Shown piece by piece: positions 43,941-56,105 of a stretch of DNA of 64,000 bases (position 1 is the stretch's first letter; each line of letters begins with the position of its first letter). The translations under genes and the position numbers were made by a program. This DNA is from Rhizophagus irregularis (taxonomy: Eukaryota > Glomeromycota > Glomeromycetes > Glomerales > Glomeraceae), in the NCBI RefSeq assembly GCF_026210795.1, contig NC_089439.1, forward strand, positions 4,836,001 to 4,900,000. The letters run 5' to 3'. The notes beneath the pieces are model-generated. The model was given only the letters and a program-made list of their open reading frames with translations. It was not told the origin of the DNA and did no database searches.

Positions 43941-44063
43941 TTTATTTGTACACTTCAATAAAAAATAAATATGGTGATTTTTTCTTTAAAATCGAAAATG
44001 TGGGACTTAAATTTTAATATTTGCAAATAAAATTTCATTAAATAAGATTATTTTGAATAAATA

Positions 44064-44800
44064 CAGTGTGGTACCTCTATAATAGGTACCCTTATATCTT
44101 GTGATCTAATGGTCAGAATTTTATAAAATTTTAAAATTAGATAGCTTTTAAAAAGATAAATACATTAAGCAAATAAAAAAATTTTCTCAATTTTTTTTGC
44201 TGACATAATACAAAATCACATGACTTAAAATAAATTTGATTGGCTGATGCAATACCTAATGTTAATTAGAATTATGCATAATTTTTTATATATAATTTAT
44301 TATTCATTATAATTATTAAAGTAATTTGATTAAGTATATTATCAGGAACTTTTCTATGGGATTTATATTTTTTTTAGCAAGTTTTCCCATGATTCCTTTT
44401 TGAGAAATAGATATAATATAATTTGTAATAAATAAAAACTACCAAAATTTTTTTTGAATTTTTTTTCAAAATTTTTTTAACAAAGTATGGGTAAGTTTAT
44501 AAGCTAAAATGATTTATTTGAATAAGCACTATCAAATGATTATTTTTTTTTTATGTTACACAAAAATCACTTATTCTCAAATTTTTCCCATCATAATAAA
44601 TTACCCGAACTTCAAACTTATGTAGCACTAGCAAAATTTATTATTTTTTAATCTAACCCGATAAGTTTAAAAGCTCTTGATATGCTTTATTAAAATTATT
44701 GGTTAGAATTTTAAAATATTATTTTTTGCTAATGTGACATCTTTTTGAAAATGTCACATTATGACTATAAAATTGGGTTGGTTATAGAGGTACTGCACTG
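44064..44800. mobile_element. pogo/Tc1-type non-autonomous element, 737 bp
   Basis: Left end CAGTGTGGTACCTCTATAA; right end is the inverse of CAGTGCAGTACCTCTATAA (17 of 19 positions). TA flanks both sides (44062-44063, 44801-44802). CAGTG..ACCTCTATAA is the end signature of pogo/Fot1/Tigger-like elements. No transposase frame remains inside. Confidence 0.85.
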
Positions 44801-45265
44801 TATGTTTGCAAAAAAAAATTTAAAAAATATCTTCACAATAAAATTTTAAGTTTAACCGATCAAAAATTAGCTAAGTTAAAAAAATCAGATTAATAAATTT
44901 ACTTTATATATTGTGCATCATGTGACATATTTGAAAAAAAACTTTACGTTCCGTGCCTTATATAAGGGGAGTAACGTAAATTGACCCAAAATAGTAATTT
45001 TACATTACTAGCCAATTTTCGATTACTTACTTGCTACCTACCAATCTAATAATGCCTTAAGACTGTACCAATGATGATCTAATTTAGGCCTAAGGTTTGG
45101 GACATGGCTTGATTTGGTCTAGTATCACCTATTACAGGGCTCACCTGAGTGATACAAAATTTATGTACAACCATGTGACATCCAAAATTAGGCTTATAAT
45201 GACTTATTTACTCCGATTTTCCGTAAATCCGGAAAAAACTTTTCTTTCCTTCCTAAATTTTCAAG

Positions 45266-46803
45266 ATGACTTTACCTTATTTAACAGATGATTGTATTTT
45301 TTACATTTTACAACATCTTAAAAATAATCGTTCAAATTTATATAATTGTTTATTAGTTAATCGATTTTGGTGTAAATCAACGATTCCTTTACTTTATGCA
45401 AATCCTTTTTTACAAATAGAACTAATAAAAATTACTCAATAATCATGACCTTAATTTTTTGTTTTAATAAAGAAGAAATTTTACAATTGAAGAATAAATT
45501 AGAACAAAACCAAATTAATAATATTAATTTGGATGAAGAATATAAACCATTATTTGAATATCCGGAATATTTGGAAGACTATAATTATATTACAATAGAT
45601 CACGTACTATATAAATATTGTTTAGGTTTATTGATTCCTCATAAAAAATTATATGATATTAAACCAATATTTCATCAATCAATTTTACGTCAAAGTAAAA
45701 ATATCAAAAAATTGGATATTTCAACATTTTTATTTTATAGAGAATCATTTAAAAATTTTAATGTTCAAAATTTCACATCAAATTTAACGAGATTAAATTC
45801 ATTATCATTAAATTTAAATGATACTAGTAATAATATTGAACAAGAATTTTTAAGCAATATGGCAACGATTAATTTGCAAGAATTAATAATTAATTTTTCC
45901 AGTCATGTGATCGTTATGGCTACCTTTGAAAAGCCTTGTAAAATTATTCAAGAGCAAAACAAACTTAAAAAATTTAAGATATTGAATTGTTATTCTTTAT
46001 TAAATAATATTCTTTTGTCTTTAGAATTTCAAAAGAATTCTTTAGTTCAACTTGAATTTATAAATTCTAACTTTGATAATGCTAGTTTAAAAAGTTTTAA
46101 TAATTTATATAATTTAAAGTATTTAAGTTTTACAACTTGTAAAGGTATATTATTAGATCAATGTGAGATTTTAAAATTTGTTCCATTTAAGCTCAAGGAA
46201 TTATCATTTTTACGTAATAGTTGGGATGCTAATGTCACACCATTAATGATCAAATATTTAGGTTCATCATTACAAAGATTATTAATTAAAAATCCGACAA
46301 TACTTTCTATTGAACATATATCAATGTATTGTTCAAATCTTATTTCTTTAAAAATAAGAATTGATATCCAGTTTAATTCTTCAGTGTTACCATTTTTTAG
46401 AAATTTAAGAACAAAGATATTAAATCTTAGTATTATTAAATATGATACTGAATTATTTATAAATTTATCAAATAATATACCTATTAATATTAGTAAAATT
46501 TCCATTAATTATTATAGTGCTAATAAGTATTTCAGATTTAAGGAATTTTTAGAAAATTGTCATAATAAGTTTGAAATAATTAATTTAAATTATATTGTTA
46601 ATTCAAACTTTCTTAAAATTATTTTAAATTATATTGAAAGAAGTAATAATAGTAGTTTAAAAATTCTTGGTTTGAAGGATTTGGATGGAAGATTGAATGA
46701 TGAGAAATCAATGTTATTGAATAGTATTAAAGCTAAAGGGATTAAATTAATGGAATTTCATAATTTAAATAATGATTGTGGAGGCATAAGTGGAGGCATA
46801 TAA
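45266..46803 (+). pseudogene. F-box/LRR-like protein gene with a frameshift
   Basis: Frame A starts at the ATG 45266 with an F-box (LPYLTDDCIFYILQHLK, SNLYNCLLVNRFWCKSTIPL, LYANPFL) and stops after 58 codons at 45440-45442. The rest, 452 codons from 45445 to 46803, is in another frame and holds the LRR part (NIKKLDIS, RLNSLSLNLND, NLQELIINFS, LKELSFLRNS, NLISLKIRID). One inserted or deleted base near 45430-45445 explains both. There is no GT-AG intron to bridge it. Either a recent pseudogene, a sequencing error in an AT-rich run, or a gene now expressed without its F-box from the ATG at 45445. C-terminus GGISGGI. Related in layout to the gene at 39342. Confidence 0.8.
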
Positions 46804-48781
46804 TATTAGTATTAGAGTTTATAGGTTAATATTTAGCTTTAGGGTTTATTTTTTTATTTTTTTTTTATTTTCTTATAAATAAAGCCAAACATTTTAACAT
46901 TTAAATATTAAAATACGTCCAACCAATAAACATTAGTTAAAAATTATGAAGTATTACAAGATGTTTTCTATTGATATAAGTGTAATTACTGATCACACTC
47001 ATAAGCTATGAATAATAGTCTAATAGTGCATTAGACTATTATATAATTTAAATCATCCAATAATAATATTATCAGTTTGACGGGATCATTCATGCAATTT
47101 TTATAATAAACTCCGCTACTATCCAATAATTTTATTATTATGCTAATACATAGTAATATAACCTAAATAACAATTATGTAAAATCTGTATGAACTTATGA
47201 GGATGACTGATAATACTATTTAAATTACTTCTTACAAGGCCTATATTACAAAATTTTTTAATTTCACACTATTGTAAAATTGCGTAAAGTTCAAAATTAA
47301 AACTTGTTAAAAAATAAATAATACAAAATACTTTATGAATGACTCGCAGCAAAAAATATGTATAAAATATTTCGTACTATAATTGAATGATCGACGAACC
47401 TTTTTGAAAAACGTTATTAACATTTAAAATTTTTTCATTTAATTTAATTATTACTATTGTCGTAATTTTATCTCCATTTTGGACTCGAGTGTTTACTAGG
47501 TAAACGAGTATGTATTAAAACAGTGTTTTGATCAGGTAATAAAGGTTCCACAAAATAGACTTAGGTATGCTAACGTATGTACTGTAGTGCTGCATGCACC
47601 TTTAAAATAAGCATAGGACAAATGATTATTTTATTAAAATTATTCTTGTTAGTCTTATGAAAGGAAATTTCGTAAGTGAGAACATTTCTTTTTCTTAAAA
47701 AATATAGTAATGTTGCGTCTTCATACATAATTCTTAAATTATTAGTAATATAACCTGCTAAATTTTTAAAGAAATTCTTTTTACGTATAAAAGAATATTT
47801 TGGACAAAGAATTAAGAATTTGTCAATTTGTGATAAGTTTACGGCATGTTTGTTTAAATATTTGTAAAACAGGGGATACGTTTGTATTATTGTGTGACAT
47901 ATGCAGAAAATTTATCAAAAAAAATGTTATCCGGGGTACTCCTTGCTAAATTTATGATTTCATTTTAGTTTTTACGTTGCACAATAAGAAATATTTATTG
48001 ATGACGATTGCTCCAAAATCTTTTTGTAACGTATATTACGATAAAATATTTTCTCTCATTTTGCTAACTTAAACAAATAAAATGAGAGATTTTTTAGTCT
48101 ATTATTATTAAAATATAAAAAGTATTTTATCACATGGATATTAATAACATACTTTCGTAAAGAATGAAGTTCATAGGTTGCAATTTAATAATGATATAAT
48201 TGATCCAGCAACGAATGAAATTTGGAATTTACGTTTGACAACCTCACAATAAGGTCAAAATTTTAAATTTTTTTGAAATTTTTTTTTAATTACCACCTAT
48301 TTTAACAAACTGAAATGATTGTTCGCAAGATAAAGAACTCAAGTTAATTATCTCAATTAATTAATTCATTCGAATGCTTCTTTTTTTCTGATTTTACTTA
48401 TTAATAAAAAAACCAGTCTCAAGAAATAAATGTATTACACATAAGTCGCTAATAAACAATTTACTATATCTAAAATCACTTTTTTACATCATAAGATTTT
48501 AGGTATTACAATATGATAATTATGCTGATAAAAATGTGATTCGTCTATTTACTGATTATCAGCAAAGAGATTCAATAACTTAATAAAATAGACTATCAGA
48601 CTTTTTATTTATAGGACGGACATTCGTAATAATTTGTCACATGATTTTAGAAAAAGTTAATCACAGTAACTGTTTCTAGAAATTCACTGTACACAAACTA
48701 CTACAATCGACATAAAATTAATTGTGGCTTTTTTAAACTTTTTAAACTTTAAATTTATTTCTTTTACATTAAAAAAAAATA
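46804..48781. other. Gene-free stretch
   Basis: Two kilobases of AT-rich DNA between the F-box and BTB genes, with no gene, element ends or RNA gene recognised. Confidence 0.4.
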
Positions 48782-50271
48782 ATGTCTTCAAAATTTTTAG
48801 CAGAATTATCTAGCGACTATGAAAAACTTTTTGAAACAGAAATTGGATATGATGTTATTATTTATGCTGGAGAAGGCCAAAATATGAAGGAAATTCATGC
48901 TCATTCAAATATTTTGTGTATTAGGTCTCAATATTTCCGTTCTGCATTTTCTAATGAATGGGCTGAGAAAAGAGATGGAAAATTTATTTTCAAAAAACCA
49001 AATATTTCACCTCAATTATTTAATATTATTCTTAGGTAATAATCTAATAATTTATATAATTTATATTTATGATAAATTTTTTTGTTCACATAATTACAAT
49101 TTTTCTAACTATTAAATATATTAGGTTCATTTATTGTGGAAATATTGAATTAAAGAATTTACAAGGTCCTGATGTATTGAAGTTATTGATAGTTGTGGAT
49201 GAACTAAATATCAATTCGTTAGTTTCCCATATTCAAGAATTTTTGATTGAACATAAAACTGAATTTTTACAACAAAATCCAACTGGAATTCTTGAAACCG
49301 TTTATCAACATGAAGCATTTACGGATTTATGGAATTTTTGTCTTGAAAATATTTGTGAAGAACCTAAAATTTTATTTAGCTCTGATAATTTCATTAATTT
49401 AAAAGCTCCTTTAATGGAATTATTATTAAAAAGGGATGACTTATATATGGATGAAATTGAAATTTGGGAAAATTTATTAAAATGGTGTTTTGCTCAACAA
49501 AATATGAAGAATGATCCGACAAAATGGAGTAAAGAAGATATTATAAGAGTCGAAAGAGAATTATACAGATTTATTCCTTTAATTCGATTTTATGATATTG
49601 AACCTACAGATTTCTTTTACAAAGTTTATTGTTACAAAGACGGTTTACCACAAGATTTAATTCATAATCTCTTAGAATTTCACGTAGTTCCTAATATAAA
49701 AACTAAAACTAATTTACCACCTTCAAGAAAACAAAATTTAAATAATTATCTCGATTCAACCTTGATTGAATCAAAACATATTCCTCTTTTTGCTTCATGG
49801 ATTGATAGGAAAGATTCTTCACATCATAATAAGAAAAATATTCAATATGATTTTAAATTATTATATCGTTCAAGTCGGGATGGAATTGACACTAATACTT
49901 TTCATAAAAATTGTGACAATAAAGGAGCTACTATTTGGGTAGCAAAAATTGAAAATTCTACACAAATAATTGGAGGGTATAATCCACTTGATTGGAATGA
50001 TGATGGCGTTTGGAAAAGTACAGAAAATAGTTTTATTTTTAATTTTACAAATGGAAAAAATATTTCTACTTCAAAAGTAAGTTATGTTAATAAAAAGAAG
50101 TATGCTGTTTATTGTTATGATACACATGGACCAACTATGGGTAATTTATACTGCTTTAAGAATAATTGGTCTAATAAACAGCGTCATTTTGGGATTTCTT
50201 ATTATGACACAGGAATTCCAGAAGACTTTATAGTAGAAGATTATGAAGTATTTCAAATAATTAAAAAATAA
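48782..50271 (+). CDS. BTB-BACK-TLDc (Kelch-like family) protein, 466 aa
   Basis: Two exons, 48782-49035 and 49125-50271, joined over an 89-bp GT-AG intron inside the BTB domain; lengths sum to exactly 467 codons. BTB at residues about 8-110 (DVIIYAGEG, IHAHSNILCIRSQYFRSAF, FIYCGNIEL). BACK-like helices at about 125-230 (FLIEHKTEFLQQNPTGIL, LLKWCFAQQ). TLDc at about 295-466 (IPLFASWIDRK, FKLLYRSSRDG, KGATIWVAKI, IIGGYNPLDW, GISYYDTGIPEDF, EDYEVFQI). In this family BTB pairs with cullin-3, and TLDc is linked to oxidative-stress tolerance and V-ATPase regulation. One of the most expanded families in Rhizophagus. No lesion. Confidence 0.93.
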
Positions 50272-50810
50272 GTTTTATGTATAAGTTATTTTAAGAAAGA
50301 GCGAATTATACGTCTTGCGGGTATTATATATAATTACGGTAATACTCATAACTCTGATACCGTTAATGAGTTTATACAATTAATACACCACAAATTACAA
50401 ACAGTTCTTTCGAAGATAATTTTTTTAATAGACCAAACTTCTATGAAGACGAAAGTTTCCAATCTTTAGTTAGTATTACCTAATGGGTTGTTTAGGGTCC
50501 TTAAGATTTCTCAACCTCTGCGTGCGCATATTTCGAAATATGGATAAACTCTACCAATATATTCTGTTTACTTTAAATTATCTTTGGTATACCCTTTAGT
50601 CATTTCTTTGTAACTTATCCAATTTGATTACTCCCGGCATTTAATTAGAATATAATTTATGTAGATTAAATTCTTTTATTGTTGCTTAATAAATTATTTT
50701 CATTTTTTTAATTTTCATAAACTTAAATTAAATATAGTTTAGAATTCTGATCTAAAATACAACTCCAAACTTTGCTTTTCTTATTTATTTATATAAGTAC
50801 TAACTACTAA
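50272..50810. other. 3' flank of BTB gene
   Basis: AT-rich; nothing recognised. Confidence 0.3.
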
Positions 50811-51226
50811 GGGGATGGCCAGAAATGACGTCATTTCCTAAGGGAGACGCATGTCTGAAATCTGTGCCAGGTTACGCCGAGTTCAGTGATAAATAACAGG
50901 TAACAAATAAAAATTTTGGAACACAAAAAAAAACAAGTCCCTCAGATAAATAGTGTTTTTGGAACTCGGGCTTGCACGTGATCATGTGACGCTAAATGAT
51001 GCTAAACATCACTCCTAAGCTAATATATTCGGCGTAACCTGGCACAGATTTTAGACCAGCAAGGGGGGACCACGATGATGTTACACACCTTCCATTTTTA
51101 GACACTTGTAGTTAATATAATTCTAGCCAGAATTATGTTTTAATCTTACATTTCCTAAAATGAATGATGACATAGGGAGGGGTCAAAAATCCTAAAATTT
51201 AAATTACGTCATTTCTGGCCATCCCC
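50811..51226. mobile_element. PIF-type MITE with nested inverted arms, 416 bp
   Basis: Terminal inverted repeats GGGGATGGCCAGAAATGACGT (perfect over 21 bp) with TAA flanking both sides (50808-50810, 51227-51229). A second inverted pair lies inside: AAATCTGTGCCAGGTTACGC near 50857-50880 and its inverse near 51028-51050. A single strand could therefore fold twice. It contains GCACGTGATCATGTGAC near 50975. It sits just before the truncated BTB copy at 51233. Confidence 0.9.
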
Positions 51227-51232
51227 TAAACA

Positions 51233-51292
51233 ATGACTTCGAAATTTTGGACAGAATTATCTAGCGACTATGAAAACTTTTTTAAGTTTTTT
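51233..51292 (+). pseudogene. BTB gene 5' stub
   Basis: ATG-started stretch reading MTSKFWTELSSDYENFF. It matches the start of the intact neighbour (MSSKFLAELSSDYEKLF) and then collapses into T-rich DNA. Remnant of a tandem duplication of the BTB-TLDc gene; only the first 17 or so codons survive. Confidence 0.8.
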
Positions 51293-53308
51293 CAACTATT
51301 TTATTTTATTTTATTTATCACTTTCTAAATAAAAACAAAAAAATATTTTACCAAATAGGTAATAATTATTTGTTTATAAGTTTAAGCCCTTAATTTGATT
51401 GATGCTACGTACAGTATATAAATATTGCATTTTGCAATCAGTTCGATAAACTTCTTTTACATTTTGACACTTGAAATAATTTGAAATTAACTTCTGAAAA
51501 ATCGGAAAAATTGGTTGTTTTTTTTAAAAAAAAAAATTGGTAAATCCGCCTAAAATTGGTTAAGAATTGGAAAGAGTCGGGTTGTTAAAAAATCGGAAAA
51601 GTTGGCTTGTTGTAAGTAAAATTGGTAAAATCCATTTAAAACTGAGTAAAATTAGGATATGGATTATTATTGCCAACCAATAGCAATTTTATGTCATGAA
51701 CTATCATAACGCTTGATCCATTACAACGAGTTAAATATCTATCCAAGTAAATCAATTCATTAGTAATTAATAATAAATTAGTTAATAAACAATATAGTTA
51801 TTATAAATATAAGATAAGATCAAAACTTATCTTGCAGATTCCATAATCACATACATATCGTCAAAAAAAAATTTTTTTTATTTGAGCACAAAGTTTAAAT
51901 AGTATGCATAGCCCTATAAAAAATATTGTCCAAACATTGTTCATTTTTTGTTCGGAAAATCGACACATTTACTTGACGTTTATTGGACATTCATCATGAT
52001 ATTGTACGTTTTTTATGTGGTTAAAAATTCTCAATCTCCGCATCTTGTATTAAATTGTAACAAATATGTATATTACCGTGCGAGCGGAAATGCGCATATA
52101 TTAAAAAATTCAATTTTTATCGGCATATGAAATCACATCATTTTTACAGTAAGTATTACGATATTTTCCGTTTTCGAGTTTTTAGCGCGACTCAAGTGAG
52201 AATAATCGAGATGATCTTCCGTTAAATGTTAAGCTTTATAAAGTCAAAGTCACAAGGACAATATGATTACTATTAAACATTTTGAGAAAATCCGAAAAAA
52301 TTCAAATGTGAAAAAAATTTTTTTTTATTTATTTTATTTTATTTTTATTTTAATTTAAATAACTAGATTAATTTACGTCACAATATAAATAAATTTGCTT
52401 TGCGTATTTTAATTATCTAGCCAAATAGATAAATGAATCGGTGATTTATCACCATATTTTTATTTATTTATTTACTCCTATGAAAAATTTTATCCGTTAT
52501 TTCAATAAAAATATTTTTAATAAGGTTATTAATTCCGGGAATATGAGCCTTCTATGGAGAAAAGATGGAATATAAAACGGATTAACTATTTTTACAGGGA
52601 AAATCTTTTTTTTTTTTTTTGTAGACAAAAACACAAGTTCCTTTATATTTTTATTGTTTTAAAAAAATAACTGTTTTATTTTTTGCAATAACCCAATAAC
52701 CAAATCATTATCTTATTTATTTAATAAGATTTTACAAAAAAAATAATACTATTTGTATTTTGTCTGTTGTCTGCTTTAACATTATACTTATGAAAAAGTA
52801 ACTTGCCCGCCCAAAAAAAAAAAAAGAAAAAATAAAAATAAAAACGAAGTAAAAATGGAAAAAAATATTTTTCGATAAAAATTTTTTTAGTATCTGAATA
52901 ATTTTTTTTATAAATAATAATAATCGAAATTTTGACATATAAAGAAAATTTTTTGCTTAATTTTAAATCTTACAAACAAGGGGTTGAAATTTTTATACAT
53001 AAATGTTTTACATTCTTGGGATATATCTTAAATTTTTTTTTGTTTGCATTTGTTTGTGTTCTTTTAATCATAAAGAAAATTGGTCAAATGAGTAAAAAAA
53101 AAAAAAGAAAAATATTTATATGAACTATGACAATATTTGCGAAAAACGAATAATGAAAATAAAAAAATAAAAATAAAAAACGAAAATTTGTTGTTTTGTT
53201 CTATGCTTTTTACATTTAGAATATTTTGCCAAAAAATTGGCATCAAATCATCAGAATAAAATGATGCATTTAAATTCGTATTATGGGCAGACGACGTCTT
53301 CGTGTTTG
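51293..53308. other. Gene-free AT-rich stretch
   Basis: GGAAAAATTGG/TGGTAAAATCC motifs repeat loosely at 51500-51650, and A/T homopolymers dominate from 52300 to 53200. Open frames here are low-complexity. Confidence 0.35.
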
Positions 53309-53644
53309 TCAAGGAGGTGATCCATAAACTTCCTCGTGTTTCTTCTTAGTAGCTATGAGAGCTAATTTTTGACATTCCTCTCGTACCTCTTTTGATGCGT
53401 TCTTCCCAGCCGCAGCAGCGTTGGAAGTGACTTCCCTCATCCTTAAATCCCAATAACCTTTAGATTGCAGGACCTTGATGTATGCGATCCTGAATATTAA
53501 AAAATTATTTGGGGGCCTGGTCGGCATTTTCCCCCGTCTAGGTTTGGCCAACAAATCATCATCCTCTAATTTCAAAGGTAAGGATACTAAAATATTTTGA
53601 GGTATCACCGCGTTCTCATAGTAGTGAACGAAATCTAATTTCAT
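53309..53644 (-). CDS. MATA-HMG-box protein, 111 aa
   Basis: Single exon, ATG 53644-53642. HMG box at residues about 42-107 with PTRPPNNFLIFRIAYIKVLQ, SKGYWDLRMREVTSNAAAAG, KNASKEVREECQKLALIATK and KKHEEVYG. The PPN-F-IFR start and KNASxEV are typical of the MATA-type HMG domains of fungal mating-type regulators; Rhizophagus carries dozens. Odd points: the core helix-2 position that is normally Trp (WKNAS) is Gly here (GGG, one change from TGG), and a usual Tyr near residue 91 is Cys. DNA bending may be impaired. The short acidic N-terminus (KLEDDDLLAKPRRGK) is usual for the group. Nuclear, sequence-specific DNA binding expected. Confidence 0.88.
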   Translation of the reverse strand: MKLDFVHYYENAVIPQNILVSLPLKLEDDDLLAKPRRGKMPTRPPNNFLIFRIAYIKVLQSKGYWDLRMREVTSNAAAAGKNASKEVREECQKLALIATKKKHEEVYGSPP

Positions 53645-54469
53645 GATTATGTATTATTATTATGAATGATTCTTTTATTTCTTTATAGTTAATTTTTTAT
53701 TTATATTTTATTTGAGAGAAGGAAAATAATTTTTTTTTTTAATAGGGAAAATATATTTTTTATTTTAATTTTGAGAGGAAGTAATTTTCTTTTTTTTTTT
53801 GGTGTGAATTTGACGCTTTTTATATACAAAATTTTTTGGAAAATTTCACGTGACTTCAGTCACGTGTAGTGACTTGCAGATCAAATTGCAATATACCCTG
53901 CACAAATATTCTTCCTTACTGAACCTTTTATATAAAACTTTTTAAGAAAAAATAACTCTGAAATAATAATTGGCTATAATTCGTTAAGGTTATTAAAAAG
54001 GAAATCCGTTGAAAAATTGAGATAAAACACTTGTACTTTGCTGCGGAAGGTTCGCAATAAGTCTCAATGTGTTATTATTATTAATGAGTATGTTAGGTCG
54101 AAAATGTCTTCTTATAATTCTTTGTCTTCTTAGTTGTTTCTGTCTTTTTTGAGAAGGCATTTTCATTTGTATAACGTATATTAAAGAGGAGATAAAAATA
54201 ATATGCGCATTTCTAAGGAGGAGATAGATACGAAAAAAACGACGTATTTATAACATTTAAATATTTAAAACTATATATAGATAATGACAGATAATCGACA
54301 CAAATAAACATTCATCTATACATATTAGTGTATATAAAGTTATTTTTAATATGTTACTTGTAAATGGACAGATGGTGGTTGGTAAACTTGCATAATTTTG
54401 TATAATTGTGACCAAGGTTTACTTTCATGAAAGATGCTAACAGGATTATCTCCTTTTACATAATTGTTT
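53645..54469. other. 5' flank of HMG gene
   Basis: Two CACGTG sites lie 14 bases apart at about 53848 and 53862 (TTCACGTGAC, TCACGTGTAG), about 200 bp upstream of the ATG. No other gene is supported. Confidence 0.4.
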
Positions 54470-56105
54470 ATATAATAATCAATTATTATAGACGCAAAAA
54501 CAACTAAACAATGCCCCGATCTTGAGTGTCCATTCACGTCTCTTCTGTTTTAAATACCAAAACGCCAACTGAGTTAGTAGATTATTTCTTTTATAAAAAT
54601 TTTAATAATCATTTATGTAACAATAAATTATTATAGACGCAAAACAATTAAGCAATACCCCGATTTTAACGCGTCCATTCACATCTCTTCTCTTTTAAAA
54701 TACTAAAATGCTGACAGAACTAGATTATTACTTTACAATAGTCATTATATAATAATAAAATTATAGGCACAAAAATTAAACAATGCCCCGACTCTAACGC
54801 CATTCACGCTATCAGAATCAAACAGATTATTTACTTTTACAAAAAATTTTAATAATCAATTTTGTACTAATAATAAAATCACAATTAAGCAATGCCCCGA
54901 TCTTAACGCGTCCATTCACGTCTCTTCTCTTTTAAAATACTAAAATGCTGACAGAACTAGATTATTTCTTTTACAATAGTCATTATATAATAATAAAATT
55001 ATAGGCACAAAAATTAAACAATGCCCCGACTCTAACGCCATTCACGCTATCAGAATCAAACAGAATATTTACTTTTACAAAAAATTTTAATAATCAATTT
55101 TGTACTAATAATAAAATCACAATTAAGCAATGCCCTGATCTTAACGCGTCCATTCACGTCTCTTCTCTTTTAAAATACTAAAATGCTGACAGAACTAGAT
55201 TATTTCTTTTACAATAGTCATTATATAATAATAAAATTATAGGCACAAAAATTAAACAATGCCCCAACTCTAACGCCATTCACGCTATTAGAATCAAACA
55301 GATTATTTACTTTTACAAAAAATTTTAATAATCAATTTTGTACTAATAATAAAATCACAATTAAGCAATGCCCCGATCTTAACGCGTCCATTCACGTCTC
55401 TTCTCTTTTAAAATACTAAAATGCTGACAGAACTAGATTATTTCTTTTACAATAGTCATTATATAATAATAAAATTATAGGCACAAAAATTAAACAATGC
55501 CCCGACTCTAACGCCATTCACGCTATCAGAATCAAACAGAATATTTACTTTTACAAAAAATTTTAATAATCAATTTTGTACTAATAATAAAATCACAATT
55601 AAGCAATGCCCTGATCTTAACGCGTCCATTCACGTCTCTTCTCTTTTAAAATACTAAAATGCTGACAGAACTAGATTATTTATTTTACAATAGTCACTAT
55701 ATAATAATAAAATTATAGGCACAAAAATTAAACAATGCCCCGACTCTAACATTCACGCTATTAGAATCAAACAGATTATTTACTTTTACAAAAAATTTTA
55801 ATAATCAATTTTGTACTAATAATAAAATCACAATTAAGCAATGCCCCGATCTTACCGCGTCCATTCACGTCTCTTCTCTTTTAAAATACTAAAATGCTGA
55901 CAGAATTAGATTATTTCTTTTACAATAGCCATTATATAATAATAAAATTATAGGTACAAAAATTAAATAATTCCCCGACTCTAACACCATTCACGCTATC
56001 AGAATCAAACAGATTATTTCCTTTTACAAAAAATTTTAATAAACATTTTTGTATTAATAATAAAATCATAGGCGCAAAAACAATTAAGCAATGCCCCGAT
56101 TTTCT
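54470..56105. repeat. Satellite array of 238-bp dimers (129 + 109 bp)
   Basis: The core AAGCAATGCCCCGA (or AAACAATGCCCCGA) followed by TCTTAACGCGTCCATTCACG or CTCTAACGCCATTCACG recurs about 14 times. Core starts lie at about 54510, 54654, 54782, 54891, 55020, 55129, 55258, 55367, 55496, 55605, 55734, 55840, 55963 and 56090. In the homogeneous middle the spacing alternates 109/129 strictly. Neighbouring dimers differ by a few bases; the edges are more diverged. The minus-strand reading of the core at both edges gives SGHCLVVFA / SGHCLIVFA within open frames of 63-69 residues, so the unit may derive from old coding DNA. Confidence 0.92.

Noticed and set aside
43606-44017. Two plus-strand frames rich in Leu/Ser/His
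   Set aside because: Fall wholly within a pyrimidine-rich simple repeat.
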